A stretch of DNA of 64,000 nt from Pseudomonas sp. UFMG81. GTDB lineage: Bacteria; Pseudomonadota; Gammaproteobacteria; Pseudomonadales; Pseudomonadaceae. The stretch is from positions 1-64,000 of the forward strand of contig NZ_JACAFQ010000021.1 in NCBI RefSeq assembly GCF_015354575.1. The letters are read 5' to 3'. The first letter of the stretch is position 1; each line of letters opens with the position of its first letter. The notes under the pieces were generated by a model. It ran no database searches. It saw only the letters and a program-made list of their open reading frames with translations, and was not told the DNA's origin. This document shows positions 1 to 9,244 of the stretch, one piece after another. A program made the position numbers and the translations under genes.

Positions 1-20
1 GGTTGGGGGGGGAGGATTGG

Positions 21-355
21 GATTGGGTGAGGGCCACCAGGTGCTTGCCGGTGTTTTTGTAGCGCTCTTGAGATCGAGCGCCGCCCGCGCGGCGCATCGC
101 TGGCAAGCCAGCTCCCACATCTGTTTCGGGCCAATCCATCCTGTGAGGTCTCCACTGTCCGCCCTGATGCATGTCTTGAGTCATGTGGGGCGGCGAAAGC
201 ATCCACACTGAAACCGCGCCATACAAGCAGGGCGGACAGTGGAGATGGACCAGGAATAACTGGCCCGAAACAAATGTGGGAGCTGGCTTGCCAGCGATGC
301 GCCGCGCGGGCGGCGCTCGATCTTGAGAACACCACAAACGCATCGCCAAGCCCCT
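21..355. repeat. ~335-bp composite palindromic element, copy A
   Basis: Both ends carry the same REP-like unit in opposite orientation: GATCGAGCGCCGCCCGCGCG around 73-92 mirrors CGCGCGGGCGGCGCTCGATC around 303-322. The arms continue through GCTGGCAAGCCAGCTCCCACA and a CTGTTTCGGGCCAAT / ACTGGCCCGAAACAAAT pair. The middle holds a shared core (GATGCATGTCTTGAGTC near 165-181). A diverged second copy lies at 16083-16433. No coding potential is convincing inside. It is either a BIME-like composite or a non-autonomous mobile element; I cannot decide which. Confidence 0.7.
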
Positions 356-425
356 TTTTTTGCCTGCTTCGCTGATGACGGCTGAAGATTTCTGACGCAC
401 ACTGCCGGAAATTCCGTTGTCCGTT

Positions 426-443
426 GCCCCGGTCCGCCGGGGC
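426..443 (+). promoter_or_regulatory. GC hairpin in the 5' region of the activator gene
   Basis: GCCCCGG (426-432) and CCGGGGC (437-443) form a perfect 7-bp stem with a 4-nt loop. It ends 7 nt before the GGAG ribosome binding site (450-453) of the activator at 460. It could modulate translation of the regulator or be incidental; no T-tract follows, so it is not a terminator. Confidence 0.3.
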
Positions 444-459
444 ATCGCTGGAGCACGCA

Positions 460-2373
460 ATGGCGCGACAAACACCAACAACAAACGCCCATGACCCGCT
501 GCAACAATCCCGCCTGGTCCGCCTCAAGCTGGCCAACGAAGGCGAACTGCCTTCCGGGATGCTGCGCGACGAAATCGACGCCTCCTGGCGGCGCAGCCTT
601 GGCCATGGCCTGGATTGCCTGCAGGGCGAACAGGTAGGGCTGGGCATCCGCCACGGTCTCGACCTGCGCACGCTGCTGGAACACAACCGACTGCTGGTCG
701 ACGCGGTCACCCCCGAGTTCGACTACCTGGTGCGGCGCCAGGGCAAGAGTGGCATCGTCATCCTCGGCGACGCCCAGGCCAACGTACTGGCCATTGAAGG
801 CCAGAAGCATGTGCTCGAGCGCGAAGGCCTGCGCGACCTGCACCCTGGCAGTTGCTGGAGCGAGGCGTTGCGCGGCACCAATGCCATCGGCACGGCGGTG
901 GTCGAGGGCCAGCCCACCCTGATCAACTGCGGCGAGCACTACCTCGACCGCCTCAGCCCGTTCTCCTGCACCTCGGTGCCGCTGCGCGACCCCAGCGGCG
1001 AGGTGATCGGCGTGCTCGACGTGACCCGCGAAGGGGTCATGGCGCAGCCTCAGGACAGCCTTGGCACCCTGCTGCTGGCCGCCAGCAACATCGAATGCCG
1101 GCTGTTTGGCCTGGCGCACCCCGAACACCTGGTACTGGCCTTCCACAGCCGCCCGCAATACCTGGCCAGCGCCTGGCAGGGCCTGCTGGCCCTGAGCCTG
1201 GACGGTGAGGTGCTGGCGGCCAACGACAATGCCTGCCAGCTGCTGCAGCTCAACCGCCAGGCGTTGCTCGGCCGGCGTTGCAGCGAGCTGTTGGGCGAAC
1301 GCTCGCCGGCCTTCATCGCCCGCCTGTGGCAGGGCGGGGTAAGCAGCGTGCAGACCGCCAAGGGCGATTTCTTCTTCCGAGCCGTGCAGTTGCCGCGTCA
1401 CGCCCAGGTCAGCGCTGCCACGCCAGGCGCCCGGCCCGCCGCGCAGGCCAGGAGCCAGGCCCTGGACGCGCTGGCCGCTGGCGACCCACGCCTGGCGCGC
1501 AACCTGCGCATGGCCCGCCAGGGCCTGGGCGCCGGCTTGCCGGTGCTGCTGCTGGGTGAGACCGGTACCGGCAAGGAGGTGGTGGCCCGCGCCCTGCATC
1601 AGGTCGGGCCCAGGGGCGACAAGCCGTTCGTCGCGGTCAACTGCGCGGCGATTCCCGAGGGCTTGATCGAGTCCGAGCTGTTCGGCTACCGCGAAGGCGC
1701 CTTTACCGGCTCGCGCCGGGGCGGCATGGTCGGGCGGCTGATGCAGGCCCACGGCGGTACGCTGTTCCTCGACGAGATCGGCGACATGCCCTTGGCGCTT
1801 CAGGCGCGCTTGCTGCGGGTATTGCAGGAACGCCGGGTGGCGCCACTGGGGGCGGGCGACGAGCAGGAGATCGACGTGGCGCTGATCTGCGCCACCCACC
1901 GCGACCTCAAGCGCCTGGTGGCCGAGCAGCAGTTTCGTGAAGACCTGTACTACCGGGTCAACGGTGTGTCCGTGCGCTTGCCGGCGCTGCGCGAGCGCGA
2001 CGACCTGGCGGGCATCATCGAAACCTTGCTGGGCAAGTGCGGTGGCCGTGGCGTGAGCCTCGACCCGGCGCTGACCGGCCTGCTCGAAGGCTTCGACTGG
2101 CCGGGCAATATCCGCCAGCTGGAGATGGTGCTGCGCACCGCGCTGGCCATGCGCGAGGACGGTGAGCAGGTGCTGACCCTGGACCACCTCACCGATTGCC
2201 TGCTCGACGAACTGGCCAGCGGCGCGCCGCCGTCGGGCAGCCTGCGCGACAACGAACTGGAGCTGATTCGCAGCGCCCTGGCGCGCCACCAGGGCAATGT
2301 CTCGGCCGCGGCCGAGGCACTGGGCATCAGCCGCGCCACCCTGTACCGCAAGCTCAAGCAGTTGCGCGGCTGA
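460..2373 (+). CDS. Sigma-54-dependent AcoR-type transcriptional activator of the amine dehydrogenase cluster
   Basis: A 637-residue bacterial enhancer-binding protein. The N-terminal half has a GAF-like sensor region with the AcoR-family signature (CWSEALRGTNAIGTA) that could sense a small ligand directly. The AAA+ domain has Walker A GETGTGKE near residue 366, a sigma-54 contact loop reading GAFTGS near 412 (last Ala replaced by Ser) and Walker B LFLDEIGD. A Fis-type helix-turn-helix (NVSAAAEALGISRATLYRKL) ends the protein. I start at ATG 460 because GGAG lies 6 nt before it; an upstream TTG at 424 has no good ribosome site. It sits 3 bp before the ABC exporter gene. Two consensus-like sigma-54 promoters with palindromic upstream sites at 9.2-9.7 kb are its probable targets (inference). 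P. putida literature uses a pea nomenclature, but I do not assign a symbol. Confidence 0.9.
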   Translation: MARQTPTTNAHDPLQQSRLVRLKLANEGELPSGMLRDEIDASWRRSLGHGLDCLQGEQVGLGIRHGLDLRTLLEHNRLLVDAVTPEFDYLVRRQGKSGIVILGDAQANVLAIEGQKHVLEREGLRDLHPGSCWSEALRGTNAIGTAVVEGQPTLINCGEHYLDRLSPFSCTSVPLRDPSGEVIGVLDVTREGVMAQPQDSLGTLLLAASNIECRLFGLAHPEHLVLAFHSRPQYLASAWQGLLALSLDGEVLAANDNACQLLQLNRQALLGRRCSELLGERSPAFIARLWQGGVSSVQTAKGDFFFRAVQLPRHAQVSAATPGARPAAQARSQALDALAAGDPRLARNLRMARQGLGAGLPVLLLGETGTGKEVVARALHQVGPRGDKPFVAVNCAAIPEGLIESELFGYREGAFTGSRRGGMVGRLMQAHGGTLFLDEIGDMPLALQARLLRVLQERRVAPLGAGDEQEIDVALICATHRDLKRLVAEQQFREDLYYRVNGVSVRLPALRERDDLAGIIETLLGKCGGRGVSLDPALTGLLEGFDWPGNIRQLEMVLRTALAMREDGEQVLTLDHLTDCLLDELASGAPPSGSLRDNELELIRSALARHQGNVSAAAEALGISRATLYRKLKQLRG

Positions 2374-2376
2374 ACC

Positions 2377-4104
2377 ATGGGCGGACTGTTCTCACGGCTG
2401 ATCGAATCGAGCGACCCCGTGCTGATGCGCCAGGCCCTGGCCTGGCTGTACGGCTTCGTGCGCCCGCAGCGGCGCGCCATCGGCGTGCTGCTGGGGTTGT
2501 CGCTGGGCGCCTCGCTGTTGGCCCTGGCGCAACCCTGGCTGGTCAAGACCCTGATCGACGACGGCCTGCTGGCCAAGGACTACCAGACCCTGTGGCACAT
2601 GGCGGCGATCATGATTGGCGCCGGATTACTCGGTACCGTGCTGGCCGGGGTCAACCGCTACCTGCACACACGCCTGTCCGGGCGCATCCTGTTCGCCCTG
2701 CGCGATGACCTGTACCGCCACTTGCAGCAACTGTCGCCGACCTTCTACGGGCGGCGGCGTACCGGCGACATCCTTTCGCGGTTGGACGGGGATGTTGCCG
2801 AGATCCAGCGCTTTGCCGTGGACTCGCTGTTCTCGGCGGTGTCGGCGGTGATCGGCCTGGTCGGCGCGTTGGCGTTGATGCTGCTGCTGTCATGGCAGCT
2901 GTCGCTGCTGCTGGCGCTGCTGGTGCCGCTGGAGGTGCTCTGGCTGCGCTGGATGCGGCGCAAGGTCGAGCGCGAAGTACGCAGCCTGCGCGAGCGTTCG
3001 GCGGACGTCTCGTCGTTTCTGGTCGAGACGCTGCCAGCGATGAAATTCATCCAGGCCAGCGGTCAGCAACGGCGCGAGGCCGAGCGCTTGGAGCGGCTGG
3101 GCCAGGGTTACATGGGCCAGTTGCTCAAGGTGCAGCTCACCGAGTTCTTCACCCAGGCGGTGCCGGGCACCCTGACCTCATGGTGCCGTGCCTGCGCGTT
3201 CCTGGTCGGCGGTTGGTGGGTGATCCAGGGGACCTGGCAGTTGGGTGCGCTGATTGCCTTCTCGACCTACCTGGGCATGGCCGTGGGGCCGGTGCAAAGC
3301 CTCTTGGGGCTGTACGTGGCGGTGCAGCGCATGGCGGTGAGCCTGGGGCGGGTGATGGAGCTCAAGCGCGAACCGCTCGGCGTGCGGCCAGCCGAGGCGC
3401 CACGGCCGATCCCCGAGGGCCCAGGCGAGCTGCGCCTGGAAGGCGTGCATTTTGCCCACGACCAGCGCCAGGGCGGCGTGCTGCGTGGCGTCGATGCCAC
3501 CTTGCCCGGTGGCCTCAAGGTCGCCATCAGTGGCGCCTCCGGCGTCGGTAAGTCGACCCTGATCGACCTGTTGCAGCGGTTCTACGACCCGGATGCCGGC
3601 CATATCCTGCTCGATGGTACCGACCTGCGTGCACTCGACCTGCACGCATTGCGCCGGCGCATCGCCGTAGTCAGTCAAGACATCGTGCTGTTTCGTGGCA
3701 CCCTGGCGCAGAACCTGGCCTACAGCACCCCCGAAGCGACCCGCGAACAGCTGGAGCAAGTGGTGCGCCTGACCCGCCTGGACGGCCTGGTCGACAGCCT
3801 GCCACTGGGGCTGGACGGGCTGCTCGGCGAGCGTGGCCAGCAACTCTCCGGCGGCCAGAAACAACGTATCGCCATCGCCCGTGCGCTGTTGCAGCAACCA
3901 GCGATCCTGGTGCTCGACGAGGCCACCTCGGCGGTGGACGAAACCACCGAGCGCGAGGTGATCGCCGCCATCGACCAACTGTTTGTCGGGCGTACCCGCA
4001 TCCTCATCAGCCACCGTGCCTCGACCCTGGCCGATGCCGACCTGCACCTGCACTTGAGCGAAGGCCTGCTGCGCAGCAAGGAGGCCGCCGGCCATGGCCA
4101 GTGA
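2377..4104 (+). CDS. qhpF: ABC transporter, ATPase-permease fusion (QhpF-type, exports the QHNDH gamma subunit)
   Basis: A 575-residue half-transporter with an N-terminal ABC exporter membrane domain (about six hydrophobic segments, residues 25-300). The C-terminal ATPase has Walker A GASGVGKST near 387, signature LSGGQ near 490, Walker B ILVLDEA and an H-loop ISHRAST. By analogy to QhpF of Paracoccus it would move the crosslinked gamma subunit to the periplasm. The gamma subunit has no Sec signal peptide, so a dedicated exporter is needed. It starts 3 bp after the activator gene and overlaps the protease gene by 11 bp, so it is probably co-transcribed and translationally coupled. The family call is secure; the substrate is inferred from context. 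Confidence 0.88.
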   Translation: MGGLFSRLIESSDPVLMRQALAWLYGFVRPQRRAIGVLLGLSLGASLLALAQPWLVKTLIDDGLLAKDYQTLWHMAAIMIGAGLLGTVLAGVNRYLHTRLSGRILFALRDDLYRHLQQLSPTFYGRRRTGDILSRLDGDVAEIQRFAVDSLFSAVSAVIGLVGALALMLLLSWQLSLLLALLVPLEVLWLRWMRRKVEREVRSLRERSADVSSFLVETLPAMKFIQASGQQRREAERLERLGQGYMGQLLKVQLTEFFTQAVPGTLTSWCRACAFLVGGWWVIQGTWQLGALIAFSTYLGMAVGPVQSLLGLYVAVQRMAVSLGRVMELKREPLGVRPAEAPRPIPEGPGELRLEGVHFAHDQRQGGVLRGVDATLPGGLKVAISGASGVGKSTLIDLLQRFYDPDAGHILLDGTDLRALDLHALRRRIAVVSQDIVLFRGTLAQNLAYSTPEATREQLEQVVRLTRLDGLVDSLPLGLDGLLGERGQQLSGGQKQRIAIARALLQQPAILVLDEATSAVDETTEREVIAAIDQLFVGRTRILISHRASTLADADLHLHLSEGLLRSKEAAGHGQ

Positions 4105-4771
4105 ACTGCGCATCGGCATGATCGACAGCGGTTGTGCGCCTGGGCAGGCAGCCGCGCTGCTCCAGGCCCGGCGCTTCTGGCTGGCGGATGGCGTGCTGCA
4201 AGAAGGCGAGGCCTTGCCCGACGCCCTTGGCCACGGCAGCGCCGTGCTCGAGCGCATCCGTGTTGGTGCTGGCGACACGCCACTGCTGATGGCCCAGGTG
4301 TTCGCCGAGCAGTGGAGTACCAGCGCCTTGCAGGTGGCGGCTGCGTTGCTGTGGCTGGTAGAGCAGGGTGCCTGCGTGGTCAACCTTAGCCTGGGCCTGC
4401 ACCAGGACCGCCCGGTGCTGCGCCAGGCGTGTGCCGAAGCAGCGGCGGCAGGGGTGTTGCTGTGCGCCTCCAGCCCGGCCCGGGGGGCACCGGTGTACCC
4501 GGCGAGCTACCCGGGTGTTATCCGCGTGACTGGCGATGCCCGCTGCGCGCCGGGCCAGTGGTCGTGGCTGGGCACCGCGCAAGCGGACTTTGGTGCCCAT
4601 GTTGGAGGACAGCAGGGCGCGGGGGCGAGCCTGGCGTGTGCCGCGTTCACCGGCCAGGTCGCCGCACTGCTGCGTGAACAACCAACCCTGGTACCCGAGG
4701 CGCTGATCCACTGGCTCAAGGGCGGCGCGGCGTTTACCGGGCCGGAGCACAAGGGGCTGGCCGATGGCTGA
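4094..4771 (+). CDS. qhpE: Subtilisin-like serine protease (QhpE-type leader peptidase of the gamma subunit)
   Basis: A compact 225-residue S8-family protease. The triad is visible: Asp11 in MIDSG, His47 in GHGS and Ser179 in GASLA, with the VVNLSLG strand typical of the family. It lacks a signal peptide and propeptide, so it should act in the cytoplasm. In the Paracoccus system QhpE removes the 28-residue leader of QhpC after crosslinking; the gamma precursor here has exactly such a leader. It overlaps the exporter gene upstream (11 bp) and the monooxygenase gene downstream (8 bp). At 225 residues it is much smaller than secreted subtilisins, fitting a single-substrate processing enzyme. Confidence 0.88.
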   Translation: MASELRIGMIDSGCAPGQAAALLQARRFWLADGVLQEGEALPDALGHGSAVLERIRVGAGDTPLLMAQVFAEQWSTSALQVAAALLWLVEQGACVVNLSLGLHQDRPVLRQACAEAAAAGVLLCASSPARGAPVYPASYPGVIRVTGDARCAPGQWSWLGTAQADFGAHVGGQQGAGASLACAAFTGQVAALLREQPTLVPEALIHWLKGGAAFTGPEHKGLADG

Positions 4772-6053
4772 TGCGCGCATCCTGATCCTCGGTGCCGGCC
4801 CGGCCGGCGCCGCCACGGCGCTGGGGTTGCGGCGCCTGGGTTACGCCGTGACGCTGGTGTCGGACTGGCGCCGGTTCGCGGCAGTGGAGGGCGTGTCGCA
4901 ACGGGTGCTCGATGGGCTGCGCCATGGGGGCCTTGGTGGCGCACTGGCCCAAGCGACCACTGCGGCCATGCGCGAGGTGCACTGGAATGGTGATCGGCTG
5001 CGGCTGAACGAAGAGTTCCTGATCGACCGCCAGCGTTTCGACCAGGCATTGCGCGATGATCTGCGCCGCGCCGGCATCGAGCTGATCGAAGGTCGCGTGC
5101 GCGAGGTGCGCTGGGACGCTGCCCGGCAGGTGCAGCTGGACGATGACCGGGTGCTGACGGGCGACTTCCTGGTCGAGGCCCGTGGGCGCCAGGCACCATT
5201 GAGCGAAGGTCGGCTGCGTGGCCCGGAGACGGTCAGCCTGCTCAATCTGTGGCAAGGCCCGCCGGGTACGCCGGCCTCGGCGGTCGAGAGCCTGGCGGAC
5301 GGCTGGGCGTGGATGGCACGGCTGGCCGATGGTCGCTGCTACTGGCAGGTGACACTGGATGCGGCCAGCGCTGAACTGCCAGGCAAGGCACGGCTGGCCG
5401 ACTACTGCGCGGCGCGGCGGCGCGACTCTTCATTAGTGGCCGCGATGTTTGGCGAGCAGGCGTTCGCGCCTGCGCAGGTGTACGCGCGCAGCAGCACGGC
5501 GATCCTCGCCGGGGTCTGTGCGGGGCAGGACTGGTTGCGGGTGGGCGATGCAGTGATGGCGGTCGATCCGCTGTCGGGTAATGGGATTTTTCAGTCGCTG
5601 TCTTCGGCGTTACAGGCGCCGGTGGTGATCAACACGCTGTTGCGCAGACCCGACAGGGCCGCGCTGGCGCAACGCTTTCATCAGACGCGGATCGAGCAGC
5701 TGTTCCTGCGCTTCGCCCGCATCGGGCGGGATTTCTACGCCCAGGAGCAGGTGCGGGCGACGGGTACGTTCTGGGCTGCTCGCCGGGCATGGCCGGATGC
5801 GCTGCCGATCCATGCGCCGGCCGATTGGCAGGCGGTGACGGTCGAGCGCCGGCCGGTATTGCGGGACGGTTTCGTCGAGGAGGTCGAGGTGGTGGTGACA
5901 CCTGATCAGCCGCTGGGGGTGTGGCACCTGCAAGGGATCGAGCTGGCGCCGGTGGTGCGTGGCCTACAGGCGGGGCAGGCGCTGGAACAGTTGGTCGGCG
6001 GAGAAGACCAGGTGATGGTGCGGCGCTGGTTGCGCGAACAGGGGCATGCCTGA
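4764..6053 (+). CDS. qhpG: FAD-dependent monooxygenase (QhpG-type, tryptophan hydroxylation for CTQ cofactor)
   Basis: A 429-residue flavoprotein with a Rossmann GxGxxG at residues 10-15 (LGAGPAGAATALGLRRLGY) and a second FAD motif (VGDAVMAVDPLSGNG, near 266-280) of the tryptophan-halogenase / para-hydroxybenzoate hydroxylase superfamily. QhpG in Paracoccus hydroxylates the target Trp of the crosslinked gamma subunit on the way to cysteine tryptophylquinone. Here the gene follows qhpE with an 8-bp overlap (GATGGCTGATG junction), so qhpF-E-G behave as one maturation operon. The role is inferred from synteny and family; no residue visible here proves the substrate. Confidence 0.85.
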   Translation: MADARILILGAGPAGAATALGLRRLGYAVTLVSDWRRFAAVEGVSQRVLDGLRHGGLGGALAQATTAAMREVHWNGDRLRLNEEFLIDRQRFDQALRDDLRRAGIELIEGRVREVRWDAARQVQLDDDRVLTGDFLVEARGRQAPLSEGRLRGPETVSLLNLWQGPPGTPASAVESLADGWAWMARLADGRCYWQVTLDAASAELPGKARLADYCAARRRDSSLVAAMFGEQAFAPAQVYARSSTAILAGVCAGQDWLRVGDAVMAVDPLSGNGIFQSLSSALQAPVVINTLLRRPDRAALAQRFHQTRIEQLFLRFARIGRDFYAQEQVRATGTFWAARRAWPDALPIHAPADWQAVTVERRPVLRDGFVEEVEVVVTPDQPLGVWHLQGIELAPVVRGLQAGQALEQLVGGEDQVMVRRWLREQGHA

Positions 6054-6065
6054 AACAGGGCGGGG

Positions 6066-6254
6066 ATGCGGTCCATTCGCCGGCAAGCCGGCTCCCACAT
6101 CTTGCGCGGTATCTGTAGGAGCGGCCTCGTGTCGCGAAAGGGCTGCGCAGCAGCCCCAGCAATTTATACGGGAACGCAAAAACCTGGGGCCGCTGCGCAC
6201 CCCTTTCGCGACACGAGGCCGCTCCTACAGGTGATGTGCAAGCTTCAGGGTGGG
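6066..6254. repeat. REP/BIME palindrome with conserved linker
   Basis: TGTAGGAGCGGCCTCGTGTC at 6114 is mirrored by its complement ending at 6229, with GGCTGCGCAGCAGCCCC / GGGGCCGCTGCGC inside. A second REP type (CGCCGGCAAGCCGGCTCCCAC) precedes it at 6069. A 27-nt linker (6228-6254, CAGGTGATGTGCAAGC then TTCAGGGTGGG) follows and recurs at 51923 and 60301. It lies between the convergent qhpG and porin genes and may also end transcription. Confidence 0.85.
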
Positions 6255-6277
6255 CTTGCTGGCGAACAGCCTGCGGA

Positions 6278-7591
6278 TCAGAAGAAGGTCCCGACCACCA
6301 GTTGCAGGTAAGTGTCGGTCTCCCGACTACCCAATTGCACCCCACCATTCTCGGCACTGCGCTGCGGTTTGTAGAACCCCACCAACGGGCTGATCAGCCA
6401 ATGCTCGTTGACCATCCACTCCACATACAGGTCCAGTTCGCGCCCACCCAGGTTGCCGCGCTCGGTGTCCAGCGGGTCGAAGTCGAAGTACAGCGCGCCC
6501 ACGGTCAGCCCCTCCCGTGGCGTGGCCTTGAGTGCCACATGGTGCACCTGGCTGTTGCTGTTGAAGGGGCCTGCGTAGTTGGCTGCCACCTCACCCTGGA
6601 ACCAGGTGCCGTAGCCCCGGCTCAGGCCATAGAACAACGGGTCGAACTGCTCGGAAAAGCGGCTGTAGCGGTAGGTGGCGGTGGGCGACCAGGGCAGGGC
6701 TGAGAATGTCCAGTTGCCCTCCAGATACCAGGCGTTCTCCCGCCCGTCGCTGCGGTCCTGGGTGACGTATTCGGCGGCCAGCTCCAGGTCCTTCACCCCC
6801 AGGTTGCCGCGCCCGCGCAGGCTTACCGTGTCCATGCCGTCGCGGTGCTCCAGGCCGAGGATCTCGGCGTAGCGACGGTCGACGTCCAGGCCGTGGATCC
6901 AGCTCAGGCCGACGGTGCCGGCGTCGGCGACATGCTCCAGGTTGGCCACGGCCATCGAAGTGTCGGCCTGGAAGTGATTGTCGGACTTCAACCACATCAG
7001 GTCGCCGCGCCAACCCTGCTTGCCGCCCAGGCGCAGCACCGCAGTACGGTCGAAGGCCTTGCGCGCAGCCAGGTAGTAGGCGCCGCCCCGGTCGAAGTTG
7101 GCGCCCAGGTCGACGTTGCCGGCGTTGACCGGGTCGCCCTGGATCAGGAAACCGTCGCCCAAGGTGACCAGCTGGCGGCCGCCGGAAATGTCCACGCCAT
7201 CTTCGCCCAGTGCCGGGAACAGGGTGCCGGAGCGCCAGCCCAGGTACAGGTCTTCTACCGCGGTGCGGCGTTCGTCGCCGAGGGTGAAGCCAGCGGCGTC
7301 GCCATCGCCCCAGGTGGCGGAGCTGAGCAGGCTGAAGGCCCCGTACAGTGCGCCGCTGTCGGCGATCGCCTGGCTGGCACTGAGGCCGTACTTGACGTAG
7401 CCCTCGCGCCAGTTGCTGCTGCCGTCCTTGCGGTTGCCGAACTGGTCGAAGCTTTCGTCACTGTGGAAGGCGCCGAACAGGGCTTCGAGGTTGGCGTCCA
7501 GGGTGGTGCCGTCGTGGTTGTAGAGTTCGTGGGCCTGGGTGAGCGGTGCGGCCAGCAACAGGGCCAAACCGCAGGCGAGCGGGTGCTTCAT
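6278..7591 (-). CDS. Outer-membrane beta-barrel protein, putative porin of the amine cluster
   Basis: A 437-residue protein with a signal peptide (MKHPLACGLALLLAAPLTQA, cleaved near residue 20). A long run of alternating aromatic/polar strands follows, ending in a C-terminal Phe (LQLVVGTFF), the usual outer-membrane barrel signature. I start at ATG 7591 because GGAG lies 6 nt before it; longer in-frame starts lack this. It lies 120 bp after the aldehyde dehydrogenase gene on the same strand, with a REP between. That suggests co-expression and a role in uptake of amines or release of products. It is not a clear OprD member; the substrate is unknown. Confidence 0.75.
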   Translation of the reverse strand: MKHPLACGLALLLAAPLTQAHELYNHDGTTLDANLEALFGAFHSDESFDQFGNRKDGSSNWREGYVKYGLSASQAIADSGALYGAFSLLSSATWGDGDAAGFTLGDERRTAVEDLYLGWRSGTLFPALGEDGVDISGGRQLVTLGDGFLIQGDPVNAGNVDLGANFDRGGAYYLAARKAFDRTAVLRLGGKQGWRGDLMWLKSDNHFQADTSMAVANLEHVADAGTVGLSWIHGLDVDRRYAEILGLEHRDGMDTVSLRGRGNLGVKDLELAAEYVTQDRSDGRENAWYLEGNWTFSALPWSPTATYRYSRFSEQFDPLFYGLSRGYGTWFQGEVAANYAGPFNSNSQVHHVALKATPREGLTVGALYFDFDPLDTERGNLGGRELDLYVEWMVNEHWLISPLVGFYKPQRSAENGGVQLGSRETDTYLQLVVGTFF

Positions 7592-7638
7592 GGTGTGCTC
7601 CATGTTTTTATTGTGATTGTTGTGTTGCCTGAGGCGGC

Positions 7639-7698
7639 CCCATCGCGGGGCAAGCCCGCTCCCACGCAATAATCCGTGGGAGCGGGCTTGCCCCGCGA
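7639..7698. repeat. REP palindrome between the aldehyde dehydrogenase and porin genes
   Basis: CATCGCGGGGCAAGCCCGCT at 7639 is mirrored by its complement ending at 7698 around a short AATAATCC centre. The near-perfect 25-bp arms would form a stable hairpin in mRNA and could protect the upstream aldehyde dehydrogenase message. Confidence 0.85.
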
Positions 7699-7711
7699 TG
7701 AGTCCAATTAA

Positions 7712-9205
7712 TCAGAGCTTGATCAGCACCGACTTGAGCTCGGTGTAATGCTCGATCGCCGCCGCGCCCATCTCGCGGCCGACGCCCGACAGCTTGTAGC
7801 CGCCGAACGGCAGCGCCGGGTCCAGGGCGCTGTGGCAGTTCACCCACACCGAGCCGGATTTGATGCGCGGGATCATGCGGTGCACGGCGGCCAGGTCGTT
7901 GGACCAGATACTCGCGCCAAGCCCATAGGGGTTGTCGTTGGCCATGCGCAGCACTTCATCGATATCGTCGAATGGCATGGCCACCAGCACTGGGCCGAAG
8001 ATTTCTTCCTGCACCAGGCGATGGCGCTGGTCGACATCGACGATCACCGTCGGTTTGACGAAGTACCCGGGGCCGAAACCCTCGCCGCCGCAGGCGATGG
8101 TGGCGCCCAGTTCGCGGCCCAGTTCGATGTAGCCAGTCACCCGGTCCTGCTGCTTGGCCGAGATCAGCGGGCCCATCTGCACTGACGGGTCGAGGCCGTT
8201 GCCCAGCTTCATGCCGTTGGCGATACCGGCGATATCGGCCACCACGTTGTCGAAGTGCTTGCGGTGTACGTACAGTCGCGAGCCCGCGCAGCACACCTGG
8301 CCCTGGTTGAAGAAGATCGCTGTGGCGGCGCCGGCGGCGGCTTCCTGCAGGTTGGCGTCGGGCAGCACGATGGTCGGCGACTTGCCGCCCAGCTCGAGGG
8401 TGACGCGGGTCATGTTGTCCATGGCCGCCTTGCCGATCAGCTTGCCGACCTCGGTGGAGCCGGTGAAGGTCAGTTTGTCCACGCCCGGGTGGCGGCTCAG
8501 CGCGGCGCCGGCGTTCAGCCCGGTGCCGGTGACCACGTTGAACACCCCGGCCGGGTAGCCGGCTTCATCCACCAGTTCGGCGAGCTTGAGCGCGGTCAGC
8601 GGGGTTTCGTCGGCGGGCTTGAGCACCATCGTGCAGCCCGTGGCCAGGGCCGGGCCGAGCTTCCAGCAGGCCAGCAGCAGCGGGAAGTTCCAGGCGACGA
8701 TGGCCCCCACCACGCCGACGGCTTCGCGGCGCACGAAGCCATGGAACTCGTCGTTGGGCATCAAGGGCAGCGATGGCTCGACGGTGCTGCCCTCGACCTT
8801 GGTGGCCCAGCCGGCCATGTAGCGCAAAAAGTCGATGGCCAGTTGCACGTCCATCACCTGGGCGACGGCGGCACTCTTGCCGTTGTTCAGGCATTCCAGT
8901 TCGGCCAGTTGCTGGGCATCGCGCTGCATCAGGTCAGCCAGGCGCCACAGCAGGTTCTGCCGTTCACGTGGGCGCATGCGGCTCCAGGCCGAGTCGTCGA
9001 AGGCCTGGCGCGCGGCGCGCACGGCGCGGTCGACATCCGCAGGGTCGGCTGCGGGCACTTCGCCGAGGATCTCCCCCGTGGCCGGGTTGCGGAAACTCAA
9101 GGTGCGACCGCTGGAGGCGTCCTGCCAGTCGGCGCCGATGCGCATCTTCAGCTGGCGTGCCAGGAACGCACGGGTGGCGGGGAGGATCGGCAGTTCGGAG
9201 TGCAT
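7712..9205 (-). CDS. peaE: NAD-dependent aldehyde dehydrogenase (phenylacetaldehyde dehydrogenase type)
   Basis: A 497-residue ALDH-superfamily enzyme that oxidises the aldehyde released by the amine dehydrogenase to the acid. Visible motifs are the general-base Glu in LELGGKSP (near residue 267), the catalytic Cys in GQVCCAGSR (near 301), the NAD-binding FTGSTEVG and the EEIFGPVL segment. Length fits tetrameric class 1/2-like ALDHs such as FeaB/PadA. It is divergent from the dehydrogenase structural genes. A near-perfect sigma-54 promoter lies 40 bp upstream (9245-9260) with a palindromic activator site further up, so it should be co-induced with peaA. The exact aldehyde preference cannot be read from sequence. 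Confidence 0.88.
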   Translation of the reverse strand: MHSELPILPATRAFLARQLKMRIGADWQDASSGRTLSFRNPATGEILGEVPAADPADVDRAVRAARQAFDDSAWSRMRPRERQNLLWRLADLMQRDAQQLAELECLNNGKSAAVAQVMDVQLAIDFLRYMAGWATKVEGSTVEPSLPLMPNDEFHGFVRREAVGVVGAIVAWNFPLLLACWKLGPALATGCTMVLKPADETPLTALKLAELVDEAGYPAGVFNVVTGTGLNAGAALSRHPGVDKLTFTGSTEVGKLIGKAAMDNMTRVTLELGGKSPTIVLPDANLQEAAAGAATAIFFNQGQVCCAGSRLYVHRKHFDNVVADIAGIANGMKLGNGLDPSVQMGPLISAKQQDRVTGYIELGRELGATIACGGEGFGPGYFVKPTVIVDVDQRHRLVQEEIFGPVLVAMPFDDIDEVLRMANDNPYGLGASIWSNDLAAVHRMIPRIKSGSVWVNCHSALDPALPFGGYKLSGVGREMGAAAIEHYTELKSVLIKL

Positions 9206-9244
9206 GGGGCGGTGCCTCTTGTCATTGGTTGTGACCAGGGCTGG

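Noticed and set aside
181..2289. 702-residue open frame opposite the sigma-54 activator
   Set aside because: It mirrors the activator codon by codon, is Gln/Ala/His-rich and matches no family; long antisense frames are normal at this GC content.
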